Source: Aquiflexum lacus
Lineage (GTDB): Bacteria > Bacteroidota > Bacteroidia > Cytophagales > Cyclobacteriaceae
Length of the DNA: 64,000 nucleotides
Reading direction: 5' to 3'
Assembly: GCF_015476655.1 (NCBI RefSeq)
Contig: NZ_JABFHF010000014.1
Location: 83,939 to 147,938, forward strand
Shown: in pieces, positions 1 to 10,060 of the stretch
Position numbering within the stretch: position 1 is the stretch's first letter
Layout of the letters: each line of letters opens with the position of its first letter
The notes under the pieces: model-generated
Databases searched by the model: none
Told to the model about the DNA's origin: nothing
Seen by the model: the letters and a program-made list of their open reading frames with translations, nothing else
Translations under genes and position numbers: made by a program

Positions 1-1
1 A

Positions 2-139
2 TTGATCTATTATAATGAAATCAATTTCAAAAAAATGTCTTCTGAAAAAACCGTCTCACTGGAAACCCTGAAAGATTATAAGACTGTTGCGTTCACCAAA
101 CCAGCGGAAGATCTAAATTATCCTAATTTCCTACTCTGA
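2..139 (+). CDS. C-terminal end of an unidentified protein (cut by window edge)
   Basis: An open frame enters from the left edge and runs 45 codons to a TGA at 137-139; its last residues read KPAEDLNYPNFLL. The stop lies one base before the ATG of the next gene, the tight coupling usual for co-transcribed genes here. I do not recognise the family from so short a tail. It could also be a chance open frame, but the coupling argues for a real gene. Confidence 0.45.
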   Translation: MIYYNEINFKKMSSEKTVSLETLKDYKTVAFTKPAEDLNYPNFLL

Positions 140-140
140 A

Positions 141-1283
141 ATGAAGTTTTTCTTTATTGTCCAAGGTGAAGGAAGGGGTCACATGACCCAGGCAATTTCT
201 ATGTCCCACATGTTGGAACAAAGTGGACACGAAGTATGTGCAGTATGCGTGGGAAAAAGCAAAAGAAGAGAAATTCCAGATTTTTTTTCTTCCAAAATCA
301 AGGCTCCGATTTATCTTTTCGAAAGCCCAAATTTTGTGACAGACAAGAAAAACAAAGGCATCAAATTGGGCAAAACAATCACTCATAATTTATCTAAAAT
401 CAATCATTTCAAAAAAAGCCTAAAAGAAATCCATCAACTTGTAACAGCACACCAACCTGATATCATCCTCAATTTCTATGATCTGTTGGGAGGTCTTTAT
501 AAAATGCTCTTCCAACCGACTTGCCGACATTGGACAATAGGGCACCAATATCTAATCAACCATCCTGAATTCCCTTATCCCAATGGAAATAGCTTTCAGA
601 AACTACTATTTCAACTTAATACAAAAATCACAGCACTTGGATCAGAAATGGAATTGGCACTTTCATTCAGACCACTTAATCCTACTCAGAGTGGTAATAC
701 TTTTGTCCTACCACCCCTACTTAGAAACGAAATAAAAAATTCAACCCCTTACAGCAGCGATTTTTACTTAACCTACATGGTTAATCAGGGATACAGCGAT
801 GAAATCCTCTTATTTGCCAAACAATACCCCTTCATTAAAATTGAGGCGTTTTGGGATAAAATAGGAGCTCCTATCATGTACAAACCTTTGGAAAACCTGA
901 CTTTCCATCAATTAAATGACCGTTTATTTTTAGAAAAAATGTCACAATGTAAAGGTTTGGTGACTACAGCAGGATTTGAATCCGTTTGTGAGGCAATGTA
1001 TTTAGGAAAACCCGTCATGATGGTTCCGGTAAAGGGGCAATTTGAACAAGCCTGCAATGCCATTGATGCCAAAATAGCTGGTGCCGGAATCATGTCCGAC
1101 AACTTTGATTTTAATAAAGTAGAAACCTATCTCAATTCCGGAAATTTCATTCCAGTTTCATCAAAAGAATGGGTTGATAGTTTTGAAGAAAAGTTTTTCA
1201 GTATTTTAAATAGTTTGTCAAGTCCGAAAAATTTAAAAAAGGTCAACAGACCGATTCTTTTAAAAAAAGTTTTCGCCAGTTAA
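141..1283 (+). CDS. Glycosyltransferase family protein (GT-B, MGT/MurG-like)
   Basis: The 380-residue protein opens with a strand and a glycine-rich GEGRGH loop (residues 9-14) typical of the acceptor side of GT-B glycosyltransferases. Near residue 277 it carries a donor-binding signature, GFESVCEAMYLGKPVMMVP, followed by a conserved QFEQ. These fit the UDP-glycosyltransferase/MurG superfamily (COG1819-like). The sugar donor and acceptor cannot be told from sequence. There is no signal peptide, so it probably acts on the cytoplasmic face of the inner membrane. It starts one base after the preceding stop, suggesting an operon. Confidence 0.8.
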   Translation: MKFFFIVQGEGRGHMTQAISMSHMLEQSGHEVCAVCVGKSKRREIPDFFSSKIKAPIYLFESPNFVTDKKNKGIKLGKTITHNLSKINHFKKSLKEIHQLVTAHQPDIILNFYDLLGGLYKMLFQPTCRHWTIGHQYLINHPEFPYPNGNSFQKLLFQLNTKITALGSEMELALSFRPLNPTQSGNTFVLPPLLRNEIKNSTPYSSDFYLTYMVNQGYSDEILLFAKQYPFIKIEAFWDKIGAPIMYKPLENLTFHQLNDRLFLEKMSQCKGLVTTAGFESVCEAMYLGKPVMMVPVKGQFEQACNAIDAKIAGAGIMSDNFDFNKVETYLNSGNFIPVSSKEWVDSFEEKFFSILNSLSSPKNLKKVNRPILLKKVFAS

Positions 1284-1643
1284 TTCAAATAACCAGAAAA
1301 ACAACTATGGAATCACCAGCCCATATCACAGATTAATTTTTTAATATTTACGTTTTGGAACTTTTGGTTTATAATTTCATTCCCTTTATACCCAAATATA
1401 ATTCCTTATTTTTTAAACAAATCAGCGTTTTTTACAACATTCTACCAGTTACAAGGTTTATCCTTCGTTAGGTATTTTTTAATTTTGAAATAATCAATCG
1501 GTTAATTCAAAAACATCAAATACTAACATTTAAATCGATTGCGGAAAAAACATATTTAAAAATTTCAGAGAAGTCATATCCAAAAAGGATCAACTATTAT
1601 AAAAATGGGTAAATTCGGGATAGATTATTTGGATCAGGTTTAA
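1284..1643. other. AT-rich intergenic gap
   Basis: 360 bases between the glycosyltransferase and the glycosidase. The stretch is AT-rich with no convincing ORF, hairpin terminator or exact TAnnTTTG promoter. It probably holds the promoter of the downstream glycosidase, but I cannot place it. Confidence 0.5.
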
Positions 1644-4319
1644 ATGAATATAGAAAAATTAAGGCTTCAAGAAGATAGAGAAAGGAAAAAACATTGGAAA
1701 AAATGGGGGCCTTATCTGACAGAACGGCAATGGGGAACCGTAAGGGAAGACTATAGTCCTAATGGTGCTGCATGGGACAATGTTACCCACGACGAGGCCC
1801 GAAGTAAGGCATATAGATGGGGAGAGGAAGGAATCGGCGGGATATCTGATTACAAACAAAATTTATGTTTTGCATGGGCATTTTGGAATGGTAAAGACTC
1901 ACTGATTAAAGAGAGATTATTTGGTTTGACTGGACATCAGGGCAATCATGGTGAAGATGTAAAGGAACTCTATTATTATCTTGACTCTACACCTACTCAC
2001 AGTTATATGAAGATGCTTTACAAGTATCCTCAAAATGAATTTCCTTACAGTCAAATTCTGGAAGAAAACAGGAAACGAACCAAAACAGACCCCGAGTTTG
2101 AACTCATTGATACTGGCATCTTTGACAAAGATGAATATTTTGATATTTTTCTAGAGTATGCAAAAAATGACGCTGAGGACATCACTGCTTTTGCGACTAT
2201 TTACAATAGAGGGCCTGAAGATGCGGAAATCTGGGTAATACCTACCATCTGGTTTAGAAAAACATGGTTTACAGGACACGAACCATTTATGCCTAAACTA
2301 ACCCTAAATGGCGAAAATACTATAAAAGCTTTTTCCCCCCAGAGAGGGAATTACTTTTTTAATTTTGATGGAGATCCTGAATTTAAGTTTTGTGACAACG
2401 AGACAAACAGGGAAAAACTCTACAGTATCCCAAATGAAAAAATGTATCTGAAAGATGCCATCAATGATTATGTGGTGAACCGCTATTCCAGGCATCTGAA
2501 TCCAAATGATTTTGGAACAAAGGCCTCTGCAATTTACAAATTAACCATCCCCGCCGGTGGTTCGCATGTGGTCAAGACTCGGATGACACATCAAAAAACC
2601 GAAGCAGCAATTGAACCCTGCGAACAGATAATGGCTGATAGGAAGAGAGAGGCGGATGAATTTTATGGTGAATTGCAGGAACGTGTCAAAGATGGGGACA
2701 TGAGAGATATCCAAAGGCAAGCATATGCAGGGATGATGTGGGGCAAGCAATTTTATTACTATAATGTAGATCGTTGGTTGGAAGGAGATCCAGGAAGATA
2801 TTCACCTCCAAAAGAACGTAAAAAAGGAAGGAATAGTGATTGGAGACATCTCTACAATCAGGATATCATCTCCATGCCCGACAAATGGGAGTACCCATGG
2901 TATGCGGTATGGGATTCCGCTTTCCATTGTATTCCAATTTCCAGGCTCGACCCTGATTTTGCCAAAGGACAACTTGTTTTGTTCTTAAACGAATCTTATA
3001 TGCATCCAAATGGGCAGATTCCTGCCTATGAATGGAATTTCAATGATGTCAACCCTCCTGTCCATGCCTATGCCGTGCAGCGGGTCTATCAGATTGACAA
3101 AAAAATGAATGATGGCAAAGGAGATCAGGAATTCCTCGAAAGGGCATTTCACAAACTCATGATCAACTTTACCTGGTGGGTCAACCAAAAGGATAGCGAG
3201 GGAAAGAATATTTTTGAAGGAGGATTTTTAGGTTTGGACAATATCTCCGTCATCGACAGGTCTCATGCCCATAGGTACAAAGGGAAATTAGAACAGGCCG
3301 ACGCTACCTCTTGGATGGCAATGTTTTCGCTGAATATGATGCGGATTGCCCTAGATTTATGTGAGTTCAATAAAACCTATCAATTTACAGCCACTAAATT
3401 TTTAGAGCATTTCCTATACATAGCAGGGGCGATGAGCAACATTTCGGGAGAAAACATCAGCCTTTGGAATGATGAAGAAAACTTTTTCTTTGATGTCTTT
3501 CACCTTCCCGGAAAAGACCCTAAGGTCATGAAGCTCAAATCGATCGTTGGAATCATTCCATTGTTTGCTGTAGAATCAATTCGCGTGGAATTGTTTGATA
3601 GCCTTCCGGAATTCAAAGAGAGACTGGAATTCTTCCTTAAAGAAAAACCGAAATTAGCTGCATTGGTGTCTAGTTGGATACAACCGGGGTTTGAAAAACG
3701 GAGGCTTTTTGCTTTATTGCGAGGACACCGGATGAAGAGTATTCTCAATAAAATGTTGGATTCAGAGGAGTTTTTAAGTGATTTCGGAATCAGGTCACTC
3801 TCCAAATTCCATAAAAAGAAACCCTACACCCTGAGAATCAATGGCGACGTCTTGAGTGTGAAATATACACCGGGAGAATCCGATTCCATGATGTTTGGCG
3901 GAAACTCCAACTGGCGTGGGCCAATCTGGTTTCCGATCAATCACCTGATCATTGAATCCCTAAGGAAATTTGATTACTATTATGGTGGAGAATTTTCAAT
4001 TGAATACCCAACTGGTTCCGGTAATTACGTCACCATGGATATTATCGCCCGAGAATTATCACTAAGGTGCATCAAAATATTCCTAAAAGACGAAAATGGC
4101 CACAGACCCATGTATGGAAACAATCTTAAAATGCAGGAAGACCCCCATTTCAAAGACCATATTTTGTTTTATGAATATTTCCATGGAGACAATGGGACTG
4201 GTCTCGGTGCTTCCCATCAGACAGGATGGACTGGTCTGGTTGCCGAAATGATCCATAAATATTATAAATCAGAAAGAAGAACAGCGGAAGATGCTGAGGC
4301 CGAATTTAGAATACGATAA
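1644..4319 (+). CDS. MGH1-like glycoside hydrolase (GH63-related glucosidase)
   Basis: A large (891 residue) cytoplasmic-looking protein without signal peptide, the usual size for Bacteroidota glucosidase/MGH1-like proteins. Segments typical of the (alpha/alpha)6 barrel of GH63 enzymes are visible: WDSAFH near residue 422 with YEWNFNDVNPP about 45 residues later (region of the catalytic acid), GGNSNWRGPIWFP near 751 and HQTGWTGLVAEMI near 857. Family members act on alpha-linked glucosides or mannosylglycerate-type substrates; the true substrate is unknown. Its last 29 bases overlap the start of rnhB in another frame. Confidence 0.8.
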   Translation: MNIEKLRLQEDRERKKHWKKWGPYLTERQWGTVREDYSPNGAAWDNVTHDEARSKAYRWGEEGIGGISDYKQNLCFAWAFWNGKDSLIKERLFGLTGHQGNHGEDVKELYYYLDSTPTHSYMKMLYKYPQNEFPYSQILEENRKRTKTDPEFELIDTGIFDKDEYFDIFLEYAKNDAEDITAFATIYNRGPEDAEIWVIPTIWFRKTWFTGHEPFMPKLTLNGENTIKAFSPQRGNYFFNFDGDPEFKFCDNETNREKLYSIPNEKMYLKDAINDYVVNRYSRHLNPNDFGTKASAIYKLTIPAGGSHVVKTRMTHQKTEAAIEPCEQIMADRKREADEFYGELQERVKDGDMRDIQRQAYAGMMWGKQFYYYNVDRWLEGDPGRYSPPKERKKGRNSDWRHLYNQDIISMPDKWEYPWYAVWDSAFHCIPISRLDPDFAKGQLVLFLNESYMHPNGQIPAYEWNFNDVNPPVHAYAVQRVYQIDKKMNDGKGDQEFLERAFHKLMINFTWWVNQKDSEGKNIFEGGFLGLDNISVIDRSHAHRYKGKLEQADATSWMAMFSLNMMRIALDLCEFNKTYQFTATKFLEHFLYIAGAMSNISGENISLWNDEENFFFDVFHLPGKDPKVMKLKSIVGIIPLFAVESIRVELFDSLPEFKERLEFFLKEKPKLAALVSSWIQPGFEKRRLFALLRGHRMKSILNKMLDSEEFLSDFGIRSLSKFHKKKPYTLRINGDVLSVKYTPGESDSMMFGGNSNWRGPIWFPINHLIIESLRKFDYYYGGEFSIEYPTGSGNYVTMDIIARELSLRCIKIFLKDENGHRPMYGNNLKMQEDPHFKDHILFYEYFHGDNGTGLGASHQTGWTGLVAEMIHKYYKSERRTAEDAEAEFRIR

Positions 4320-4890
4320 GTTAGAAGCCGGCTGCGATGAAGTAGGACGAGGCTGTCTTTGCGGTCCGGTTGTAGCTGCTGCGGTTATTTTACCGGAAGG
4401 TTATGCCAATGAGTTTATCAATGACTCCAAAAAACTCAGTAAATCCAATCGGGAAAACTTAGTAGAGGAGATCAAAGCTTCTGCATTGGCCTGGTCCATT
4501 GCAGAAGCTAGTGTTGAAGAGATTGACGAAATTAATATTCTGAATGCTTCATTTTTGGCCATGTCCCGGGCAGTGAAGAATCTGGAAGTGATCCCCCAAC
4601 ACCTTCTTATAGATGGAAATAGATTTAAAACGGATCTGAATATCCCTTTTGATTGCATCATCAAGGGAGATGGTAAATTTGCAAGCATCGCAGCTGCCTC
4701 TATTTTGGCAAAAGTTTATAGGGACAATTTGATGTCTGAATTTGCGAAAACCTATCCCGGATATGGCTGGGAGAAAAACGTAGGCTATCCTACCAAAACC
4801 CATAGAGCAGGAATCATCAAATTAGGATTAACACCAATTCACCGAAAGTCCTTCAGACATTTGCCCATTCAGCTGGAATTAGGTCTTTAA
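4291..4890 (+). CDS. rnhB: Ribonuclease HII
   Basis: RNase HII cleaves RNA in RNA/DNA hybrids, including single ribonucleotides in DNA. The 199-residue length is normal. The metal-binding DEVGRG motif lies at residues 16-21 and further conserved segments (LIDGN near 106, ASIAAASILAKVYRD near 131-145, GYGWEKNVGYPT) complete the family pattern. The ATG chosen lies inside the upstream glycosidase gene, giving a 29-bp overlap; a later start would cut into the first catalytic strand. The stop overlaps that of the convergent DsrE-like gene. Confidence 0.93.
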   Translation: MLRPNLEYDKLEAGCDEVGRGCLCGPVVAAAVILPEGYANEFINDSKKLSKSNRENLVEEIKASALAWSIAEASVEEIDEINILNASFLAMSRAVKNLEVIPQHLLIDGNRFKTDLNIPFDCIIKGDGKFASIAAASILAKVYRDNLMSEFAKTYPGYGWEKNVGYPTKTHRAGIIKLGLTPIHRKSFRHLPIQLELGL

Positions 4891-5426
4891 AATCGCATTA
4901 GCATATATCCTTGGGGCACATAAGTTGTCAATGTGGTCAACATGGACAAGGCAATCTCAGCACCATCCCAAACATCCGTTGTTTTCATTTCCCTTGCGAT
5001 CAAAGACTGCCCGCAGATATAGAACTCAACACCGGCATCTTTCAATGCCTCATATACCTGCAAATTAGGATTTTTTGTACCATATAGTTTTTCATAGTAA
5101 CTGTCGTTCAGGATCGTGAAAATCGCCCCTCCGTGAACAGCTACTTTCACTTTTATATTCTCTCTTGGAACACCTCCAATGCCATGCAAATTGATCATCC
5201 TTGCAATGTTATCCACCATTCTGTTGATCTGCTTTGGATCATCACTTGCTGAAACCAAATCTATGATGATTTTATAGTTACCATTTGGATCGGGTCTTTC
5301 TGTTGCTTCGGGAATTTCATAAATCCCTCCAAAACCTTGAACTATCGGAAATTGGGCTGTCTGTGCAATAGTCAAGGTTTTTAATAAGCTGACCAAACAG
5401 AAAAGGAGAAGCAGTTTCTTTTGCAT
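4887..5426 (-). CDS. DsrE/DsrF-like periplasmic protein
   Basis: A 179-residue protein with an N-terminal hydrophobic signal peptide ending near AQTAQ (about residue 22), so it is probably exported. The body matches the DsrE fold: a strand with YKIIIDLVSA, a helix with residues RMVDNIARMINL, then a VKVAVHGGAI strand and a cysteine-bearing VEFYICGQSL segment, the position of the reactive cysteine in DsrE-like sulfur carriers. Function is probably sulfur or redox handling, not proven. Its stop overlaps the rnhB stop by 4 bp (convergent). Confidence 0.75.
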   Translation of the reverse strand: MQKKLLLLFCLVSLLKTLTIAQTAQFPIVQGFGGIYEIPEATERPDPNGNYKIIIDLVSASDDPKQINRMVDNIARMINLHGIGGVPRENIKVKVAVHGGAIFTILNDSYYEKLYGTKNPNLQVYEALKDAGVEFYICGQSLIAREMKTTDVWDGAEIALSMLTTLTTYVPQGYMLMRF

Positions 5427-5498
5427 TTTTTTTTAATTGGAAAGTTTGAAAAGTAGTCAAATCGACTTTCGAATCAAACTGCTTTTATTCAAAAGTAT

Positions 5499-5528
5499 AA
5501 AAAAGAAAAAGCCCCGGATAACCGAGGC
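5499..5528 (-). terminator. Rho-independent terminator of tRNA-Leu
   Basis: Read on the minus strand just after the tRNA: GCCTCGG, loop TTAT, CCGGGGC, then a run of T broken by a C. The 7-bp stem has one G-T pair. Its place 7 bases after the tRNA end fits tRNA termination. Confidence 0.75.
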
Positions 5529-5534
5529 CTGTTG

Positions 5535-5618
5535 TGCGCACGAGAAGATTCGAACTTCCACACCCGTAAGGGCACCACCCCCTCAAAGTGGCGTGTCTAC
5601 CAGTTTCACCACGTGCGC
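5535..5618 (-). tRNA. tRNA-Leu (anticodon GAG)
   Basis: The minus strand folds as an 84-nt class II tRNA. The acceptor arm is GCGCACG/CGTGCGC with discriminator A, followed by a D arm, anticodon stem CCACT/GGTGG and 7-nt loop TTGAGGG giving anticodon GAG. A variable arm (GCCCTTACGGGT) comes next, then a T arm containing the GTTCGAATC-type loop. The 3' CCA is not encoded. Anticodon GAG reads CUC/CUU leucine codons. Confidence 0.95.
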
Positions 5619-5702
5619 TTTTAGGGTCAGCAAAAGTAGAAATGAAAACCTTTCCCTGCAAGGGGTAAAGGGTATTTTAATTACTCAATTTAGTTTACTC
5701 AT

Positions 5703-5723
5703 GCCATGACTTTGAGTCATGGC
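5703..5723 (-). terminator. Perfect 9-bp hairpin downstream of folD
   Basis: GCCATGACT, loop TTG, AGTCATGGC: a perfect inverted repeat five bases past the folD stop. There is no good T run on the minus strand, so it may act as a 3' end stabiliser rather than a classical terminator. Confidence 0.5.
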
Positions 5724-5728
5724 TTAAA

Positions 5729-6613
5729 TTAACCAAAGACCTTCTTTTCAGCGGCCAACAAAGTATTGTATAACAAAGAGGCAATAGTCATCGGACCCAC
5801 ACCTCCTGGAACAGGTGTGATAGCTGAAGCCTTTTTAGAAACTTCATCAAATTTCACATCTCCGATCAACCTGAATCCTGATTTCTTGCTTGAATCTTCA
5901 ATTCTATGAATTCCAACATCTATCACCACTGCCCCTTCTTTAACCATATCCGAAGTTACAAACTCAGGCCTACCCAAAGCAACAATCAAGATATCGGCAG
6001 TCTTGGCTATTTCAGGTAGATTCTTCGTTCTGCTATGGGTTAGGGTTACAGTACAGTTTCCTGGATATTCATTCCTCGCCATCAAAATACTCATGGGAGA
6101 ACCTACGATATGGCTTCTACCAATGACCACACAGTGTTTGCCCGAAGTTTCTATTTTATATCTTTTCAACAACTCGACTATTCCATAAGGAGTAGCTGCA
6201 ACATAAGCCGGCCAACCTAAGGTCATCCTTCCCACATTGACAGGTGTAAAGCCATCCACATCCTTTTCAGGCTTGATTTTATTGGTTACTTTTTCTACAG
6301 AAATATGCTTGGGAAGTGGCAATTGGACAATCAACCCATCAATCTCTGGATTTTGATTGATATCTTCCACCACCTTCAAAAGTTCCTCTTCAGACACCGA
6401 TTCCTCCAACCTGACCAAGGTAGACTCAAACCCAACCTGTTCACAGGACTTTACCTTTGCCCCCACATAGGTCTGACTTGCCCCGTCACTTCCAACAAGG
6501 ATTGCAGCCAAGTGGGGCGTTTTTCCTCCTTCCACCTTGATCTCAGCCACACGATGTGCGATTTCAATTTTGATTTCTTCTGAGGTTTTTTTTCCGTCTA
6601 TTAGTGTTGGCAT
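5729..6613 (-). CDS. folD: Bifunctional methylenetetrahydrofolate dehydrogenase/cyclohydrolase
   Basis: FolD interconverts 5,10-methylene-THF and 10-formyl-THF in the cytosol, supplying one-carbon units. The 294-residue protein has the catalytic [15 protein letters not shown] segment (residues about 49-63, lysine of the cyclohydrolase site) and [13 protein letters not shown]. It also has the NAD(P)-binding [12 protein letters not shown] loop and the C-terminal signature [15 protein letters not shown]. It is transcribed with lepA on the same strand, about 190 bp downstream of it. Confidence 0.96.
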   Translation of the reverse strand: MPTLIDGKKTSEEIKIEIAHRVAEIKVEGGKTPHLAAILVGSDGASQTYVGAKVKSCEQVGFESTLVRLEESVSEEELLKVVEDINQNPEIDGLIVQLPLPKHISVEKVTNKIKPEKDVDGFTPVNVGRMTLGWPAYVAATPYGIVELLKRYKIETSGKHCVVIGRSHIVGSPMSILMARNEYPGNCTVTLTHSRTKNLPEIAKTADILIVALGRPEFVTSDMVKEGAVVIDVGIHRIEDSSKKSGFRLIGDVKFDEVSKKASAITPVPGGVGPMTIASLLYNTLLAAEKKVFG

Positions 6614-6737
6614 GATGAGCGTGAATTTAATAGGGTTTGGCTATTTAGTTAATTATTGTTTGTTCAGAATTAAGTATCGGAAATCGAATTATAAATCCGC
6701 TTAACACGTCACGAAATTACTGATTTCTGAAAGAAAG

Positions 6738-6804
6738 TCTTGGTTCTTGTATCTTGGTTCTGGTTTCTATGATCAAGACTCTCGGTTCTCGCCTCTCGTT
6801 TCTC
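6738..6804. repeat. Degenerate tandem repeat (unit about 13-14 nt)
   Basis: Four imperfect copies of TCTTGGTTCTNG / TCTCGGTTCTCG lie head to tail just after the lepA stop. They have no coding potential. Similar low-complexity T/C-rich tandem tracts occur between genes in related genomes as far as I recall, but I cannot check this here. Confidence 0.6.
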
Positions 6805-6807
6805 TTA

Positions 6808-8601
6808 CTAATCCAACTTCAACACCGCCATAAATGCCTCCTGAGGAATCTCTACGTTGCCTACTTGCCTCATGCGTTTCTTTCCTTTTTTCTGCTTTTC
6901 GAGGAGTTTGCGTTTACGCGAAATATCCCCGCCATAGCATTTGGCCAAAACATTTTTACGCATGGCTTTTACGGTTTCCCTCGCTATGATTTTGGCTCCA
7001 ATTGCTGCTTGAATGGCAATTTCAAACATTTGTCTCGGTACCAATTCCTTCAGTTTTTCGCAAAGTCTTTTTCCCCATTCGTATGCTTTGTCCCTGTGTA
7101 CAATAGCAGATAATGCATCCACTATTTCACCATTGAGCATGACATCCAAGCGCACCATATGGGATTGTTTGAAACCGATCATTTCATAATCTAATGAAGC
7201 GTACCCCCTTGAAATGGTTTTGAGTCGGTCAAAAAAATCAAAAACTATTTCGGCCAAAGGCATATCGAAGGACAATTCAACACGGTCAGATGTCAGGTAA
7301 ACCTGATTTTTGATCAATCCTCTTTTGTCCATACAAAGTTGGATTACAGGACCTACAAACTCAGCTGCAGTGATGATGGTGGCTTTAACAAATGGTTCCT
7401 CAATATGCTTGAAAAGTGTCGGGTCAGGCATATCAGAAGGGGCATTGACCAACTTGTACTCATTGTTGTTCATCAGGGCCTTAAACTGAACTGATGGTAC
7501 GGTAGTGATGACCGTCATGTCAAATTCACGTTCCAAGCGCTCTTGTATGATCTCCATATGAAGCATTCCTAAGAATCCGCAGCGGAATCCAAATCCTAAA
7601 GCAGCTGAAGTCTCTGGTTCCCATACCAAAGAAGCGTCATTGAGTTGGAGCTTTTCCATAGAAGCCCTTAATTCTTCAAATTCCGTGGTTTCAACAGGAT
7701 AGATCCCAGCGAAAACCATGGGCTTTACATTCTCAAAACCTTTGACCATTATGGTACAAGGATTTTTGACATGCGTGATGGTATCACCAACTTTGACCTC
7801 TTTGGCCACTTTGATCCCGGAAATGAGGTATCCTACATTTCCTGCAGACATGGTCTGTTGGGGAATCTGATTCATTCCCAATATCCCAATTTCATCTGCG
7901 AAGTATTCTTTATTGGTATTGACAAATTTGATCTTGTCACCCTTGTTCATACTCCCATTGAAAATCCGGAATATAACTTCAACTCCTCTAAATGGATTGT
8001 AAACCGAGTCAAAAATCATGGCCTGTAGCGGTTCATTGGGATCCCCTTTTGGTGCGGGAACACGTTCCACAACTGCATTCAGGATATCTTCAATACCAAT
8101 ACCCTCTTTGCCGGAAGCCAACACAATATCCTCCCTGTCACAACCAATAAGGTCAATGACCTCATCAGCCACTACTTCAGGTTCAGCACCGGGAAGGTCT
8201 ATTTTATTTAAAACAGGGATGATTTCAAGATCATGGCCGATGGCCAAATACAAGTTGGATATGGTCTGGGCTTCCACGCCCTGGGAAGCATCCACAATCA
8301 ACAAAGCCCCTTCGCAGGCAGCAATGGACCTGGAAACCTCATAAGAAAAATCCACATGTCCGGGAGTATCTATCAGGTTGAGAGTATATTCCTCACCTTT
8401 ATACATGTATTTCATCTGGATTGCATGGGACTTGATGGTGATGCCACGCTCACGTTCCAAATCCATGTTGTCCAATAATTGATTTTGCATCTCCCTGCCA
8501 CTTACCGTATGGGTAAATTCAAGGAGACGGTCTGCGAGTGTACTTTTCCCATGATCGATATGGGCGATAATACAGAAATTCCTAATTCTTTGCATATTCA
8601 T
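6808..8601 (-). CDS. lepA: Elongation factor 4 (LepA), translational GTPase
   Basis: EF4 is a ribosome-bound GTPase that helps translation under stress and in initiation. All GTPase motifs are present: AHIDHGKST (residues 13-21), [12 protein letters not shown] and NKID, followed by domain II and the EF4-specific C-terminal domain ending in [23 protein letters not shown] basic sequence. The length of 597 is standard. Two in-frame ATGs (8601 and 8595) are possible; a TATTTTTGC promoter ends 8 bases before the first, so the mRNA is nearly leaderless whichever is used. Confidence 0.96.
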   Translation of the reverse strand: MNMQRIRNFCIIAHIDHGKSTLADRLLEFTHTVSGREMQNQLLDNMDLERERGITIKSHAIQMKYMYKGEEYTLNLIDTPGHVDFSYEVSRSIAACEGALLIVDASQGVEAQTISNLYLAIGHDLEIIPVLNKIDLPGAEPEVVADEVIDLIGCDREDIVLASGKEGIGIEDILNAVVERVPAPKGDPNEPLQAMIFDSVYNPFRGVEVIFRIFNGSMNKGDKIKFVNTNKEYFADEIGILGMNQIPQQTMSAGNVGYLISGIKVAKEVKVGDTITHVKNPCTIMVKGFENVKPMVFAGIYPVETTEFEELRASMEKLQLNDASLVWEPETSAALGFGFRCGFLGMLHMEIIQERLEREFDMTVITTVPSVQFKALMNNNEYKLVNAPSDMPDPTLFKHIEEPFVKATIITAAEFVGPVIQLCMDKRGLIKNQVYLTSDRVELSFDMPLAEIVFDFFDRLKTISRGYASLDYEMIGFKQSHMVRLDVMLNGEIVDALSAIVHRDKAYEWGKRLCEKLKELVPRQMFEIAIQAAIGAKIIARETVKAMRKNVLAKCYGGDISRKRKLLEKQKKGKKRMRQVGNVEIPQEAFMAVLKLD

Positions 8602-8608
8602 TCTGGGC

Positions 8609-8617
8609 GCAAAAATA
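8609..8617 (-). promoter_or_regulatory. Candidate promoter -7 box of lepA (TATTTTTGC)
   Basis: The minus strand carries TATTTTTGC, an exact match to the Bacteroidota -7 consensus TAnnTTTG. The expected transcription start falls within a few bases of the lepA start codon. A clear TTG at the -33 position was not seen. Confidence 0.45.
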
Positions 8618-8717
8618 GAAAAATTTGCGGGTTATATCAGTATATGAAGAGAAGGAAGGTCTAAATTGTTTTAATAAAAAAATCAATTATACAGAATAAC
8701 TAAAAGAATTATTTGAT

Positions 8718-8939
8718 CTAATTATCGAAGCTTGGCTGGTTCCTTTCTTCCATAAAATCATCAGTGAAAAGTTTTACACCCTCAATTAAGGATTCCCAAG
8801 GATTATGAAAGGGAATAATGAAAATTGAGTTACCCATTTTTTTAAGGTAAACCTTATTATCATCTATTTTAAAATTTTCAGGTATCTTAATAAACTGGCT
8901 TCCTGAAATATTTTCAATTTCTACTTCTTCGATTTTCAT
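8718..8939 (-). CDS. Orphan VapB-like antitoxin (AbrB/SpoVT-like)
   Basis: A 73-residue protein resembling VapB antitoxins of Bacteroidota type II systems: a short swapped-hairpin DNA-binding region (IKIPENFKIDDNKVYLKKMG), IIPFHNPWESLIEG and an acidic FTDDFMEERNQP tail that normally binds the VapC toxin. No vapC follows; the 116 bp after its stop are AT-rich non-coding DNA before lepA. The protein is slightly short at the C-terminus, where the vapC overlap normally lies. It probably survives alone as a regulator or as an anti-toxin to a vapC elsewhere (inference). Confidence 0.65.
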   Translation of the reverse strand: MKIEEVEIENISGSQFIKIPENFKIDDNKVYLKKMGNSIFIIPFHNPWESLIEGVKLFTDDFMEERNQPSFDN

Positions 8940-9034
8940 TGGATTTGAGTTTCTTAAATGTACGCATTTTTCAATTTTATTGTTAAAAACAAACCTTTCT
9001 TATTTTCTTTGCACCATCATCAAAAATCAGTGAA

Positions 9035-9580
9035 ATGAAGGCCATTGCTGAAAAGAAAAAAGCCAAAAACATCGGAGAGTTTATCATCTATATGTACCAA
9101 ATGGAAGACCTCTTAAGAGCTTACCAGTTCAACATGCAAAAGGTAAAACAATATGTCATTTCACATTACCCGATTTCTGAGGAAGAAAAAGAGGGAACTT
9201 ACCAATGGTTTGCTGGACTGGCAGATTCCATGGCAAATGAGGATATTAAGGAAAGCGGCCATTTAAAATCCGTTCATCATATGGTTGACCTTCTGGCCAA
9301 ATTACATTGGCAACTGTTGAAAACCGACAACAGCTATTTCAATATCTACCAAAAAGCCAAACCGCATATCATCCAAATGGTGCTTGAAGCTGGCGAAAAT
9401 TCTCCCGGCAACGAAATCCAAATCTGCATCAATGCGATCTACGGGTTGCTTTTGGCCAAATTACATGGAAGGGAAATCCCTAAAGATATGGTAGCTGCAA
9501 CTGAAATATTTGGTGATGTACTGAGTTATCTTAATTGGGCTTATTTTGAGGGGTTGGGGAGAAAGGCAAAGGATAATTAA
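9035..9580 (+). CDS. DUF4924 family protein
   Basis: A 181-residue all-helical protein without signal peptide, matching in length and sequence style (start KKKAKNIGEFIIYMYQMEDLLRAY) the Bacteroidota-specific DUF4924 family of unknown function. Its stop overlaps by 4 bp the stop of the convergent helicase 3' fragment. That compact junction looks native and suggests the fragment, not the full helicase gene, holds the original 3' end position. Confidence 0.8.
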   Translation: MKAIAEKKKAKNIGEFIIYMYQMEDLLRAYQFNMQKVKQYVISHYPISEEEKEGTYQWFAGLADSMANEDIKESGHLKSVHHMVDLLAKLHWQLLKTDNSYFNIYQKAKPHIIQMVLEAGENSPGNEIQICINAIYGLLLAKLHGREIPKDMVAATEIFGDVLSYLNWAYFEGLGRKAKDN

Positions 9581-10059
9581 CCCTCATCCAAATACTCATA
9601 AACACTTTTATAACAATCATTCCCATCCACATAATCCAAAAATGCCGCATAGAAAGGATGGTTGCTTAAGGTGGCACTGTCTCCTATGACAATCAGTTTT
9701 CTTTTGGCCCGGGTAAGGGCCACGTTCATCCTTCTGGTATCTGCCAAGAATCCGATCTCACCGGAACTATTGGACCTGACCAAACTGATGACAATGATAT
9801 CCCGCTCCTGCCCCTGAAATCCATCTATGGAATCTATCGTCAATAAATCCGAAAAAGAACGCAGATTAGGAAACTCATAAGAATCAAATACCAATTCATT
9901 GAACCTCCTGACCTGGGCCCGATAAGGAGCTATTAGGCCGATGTTCCATTCATTCGTTTTGATTTTGGCAATACCAATCCTTTTGATCAGATTTTCCAGA
10001 TATCTCAAGGCAAACCTTGCTTCCTCCAAGTTAAACGTGCTCAGGGATTCTTCCCCCAT
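9577..10059 (-). pseudogene. Second copy of the helicase 3' end (5'-truncated)
   Basis: This stretch repeats the last ~158 codons of the helicase at 10676-12613, from EESLSTFNLEE to YEYLDE, including helicase motifs V and VI (DSIDGFQGQERD, NVALTRAKRK). By hand count the 473-bp copies differ at about 24 bases and only one changes an amino acid (D for E in the sequence N-E-C-Y-K). Two functional genes that diverged separately would give this pattern. The copy ends DEG instead of DEDF and lacks any helicase start; an upstream ATG at 10077 adds eight unrelated residues. It is probably not expressed as a useful protein. Confidence 0.85.
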
Positions 10060-10060
10060 T

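Noticed and set aside
5437..5709. 90-codon plus-strand frame
   Set aside because: It runs antisense across tRNA-Leu and its terminator; no homology and a chance frame.
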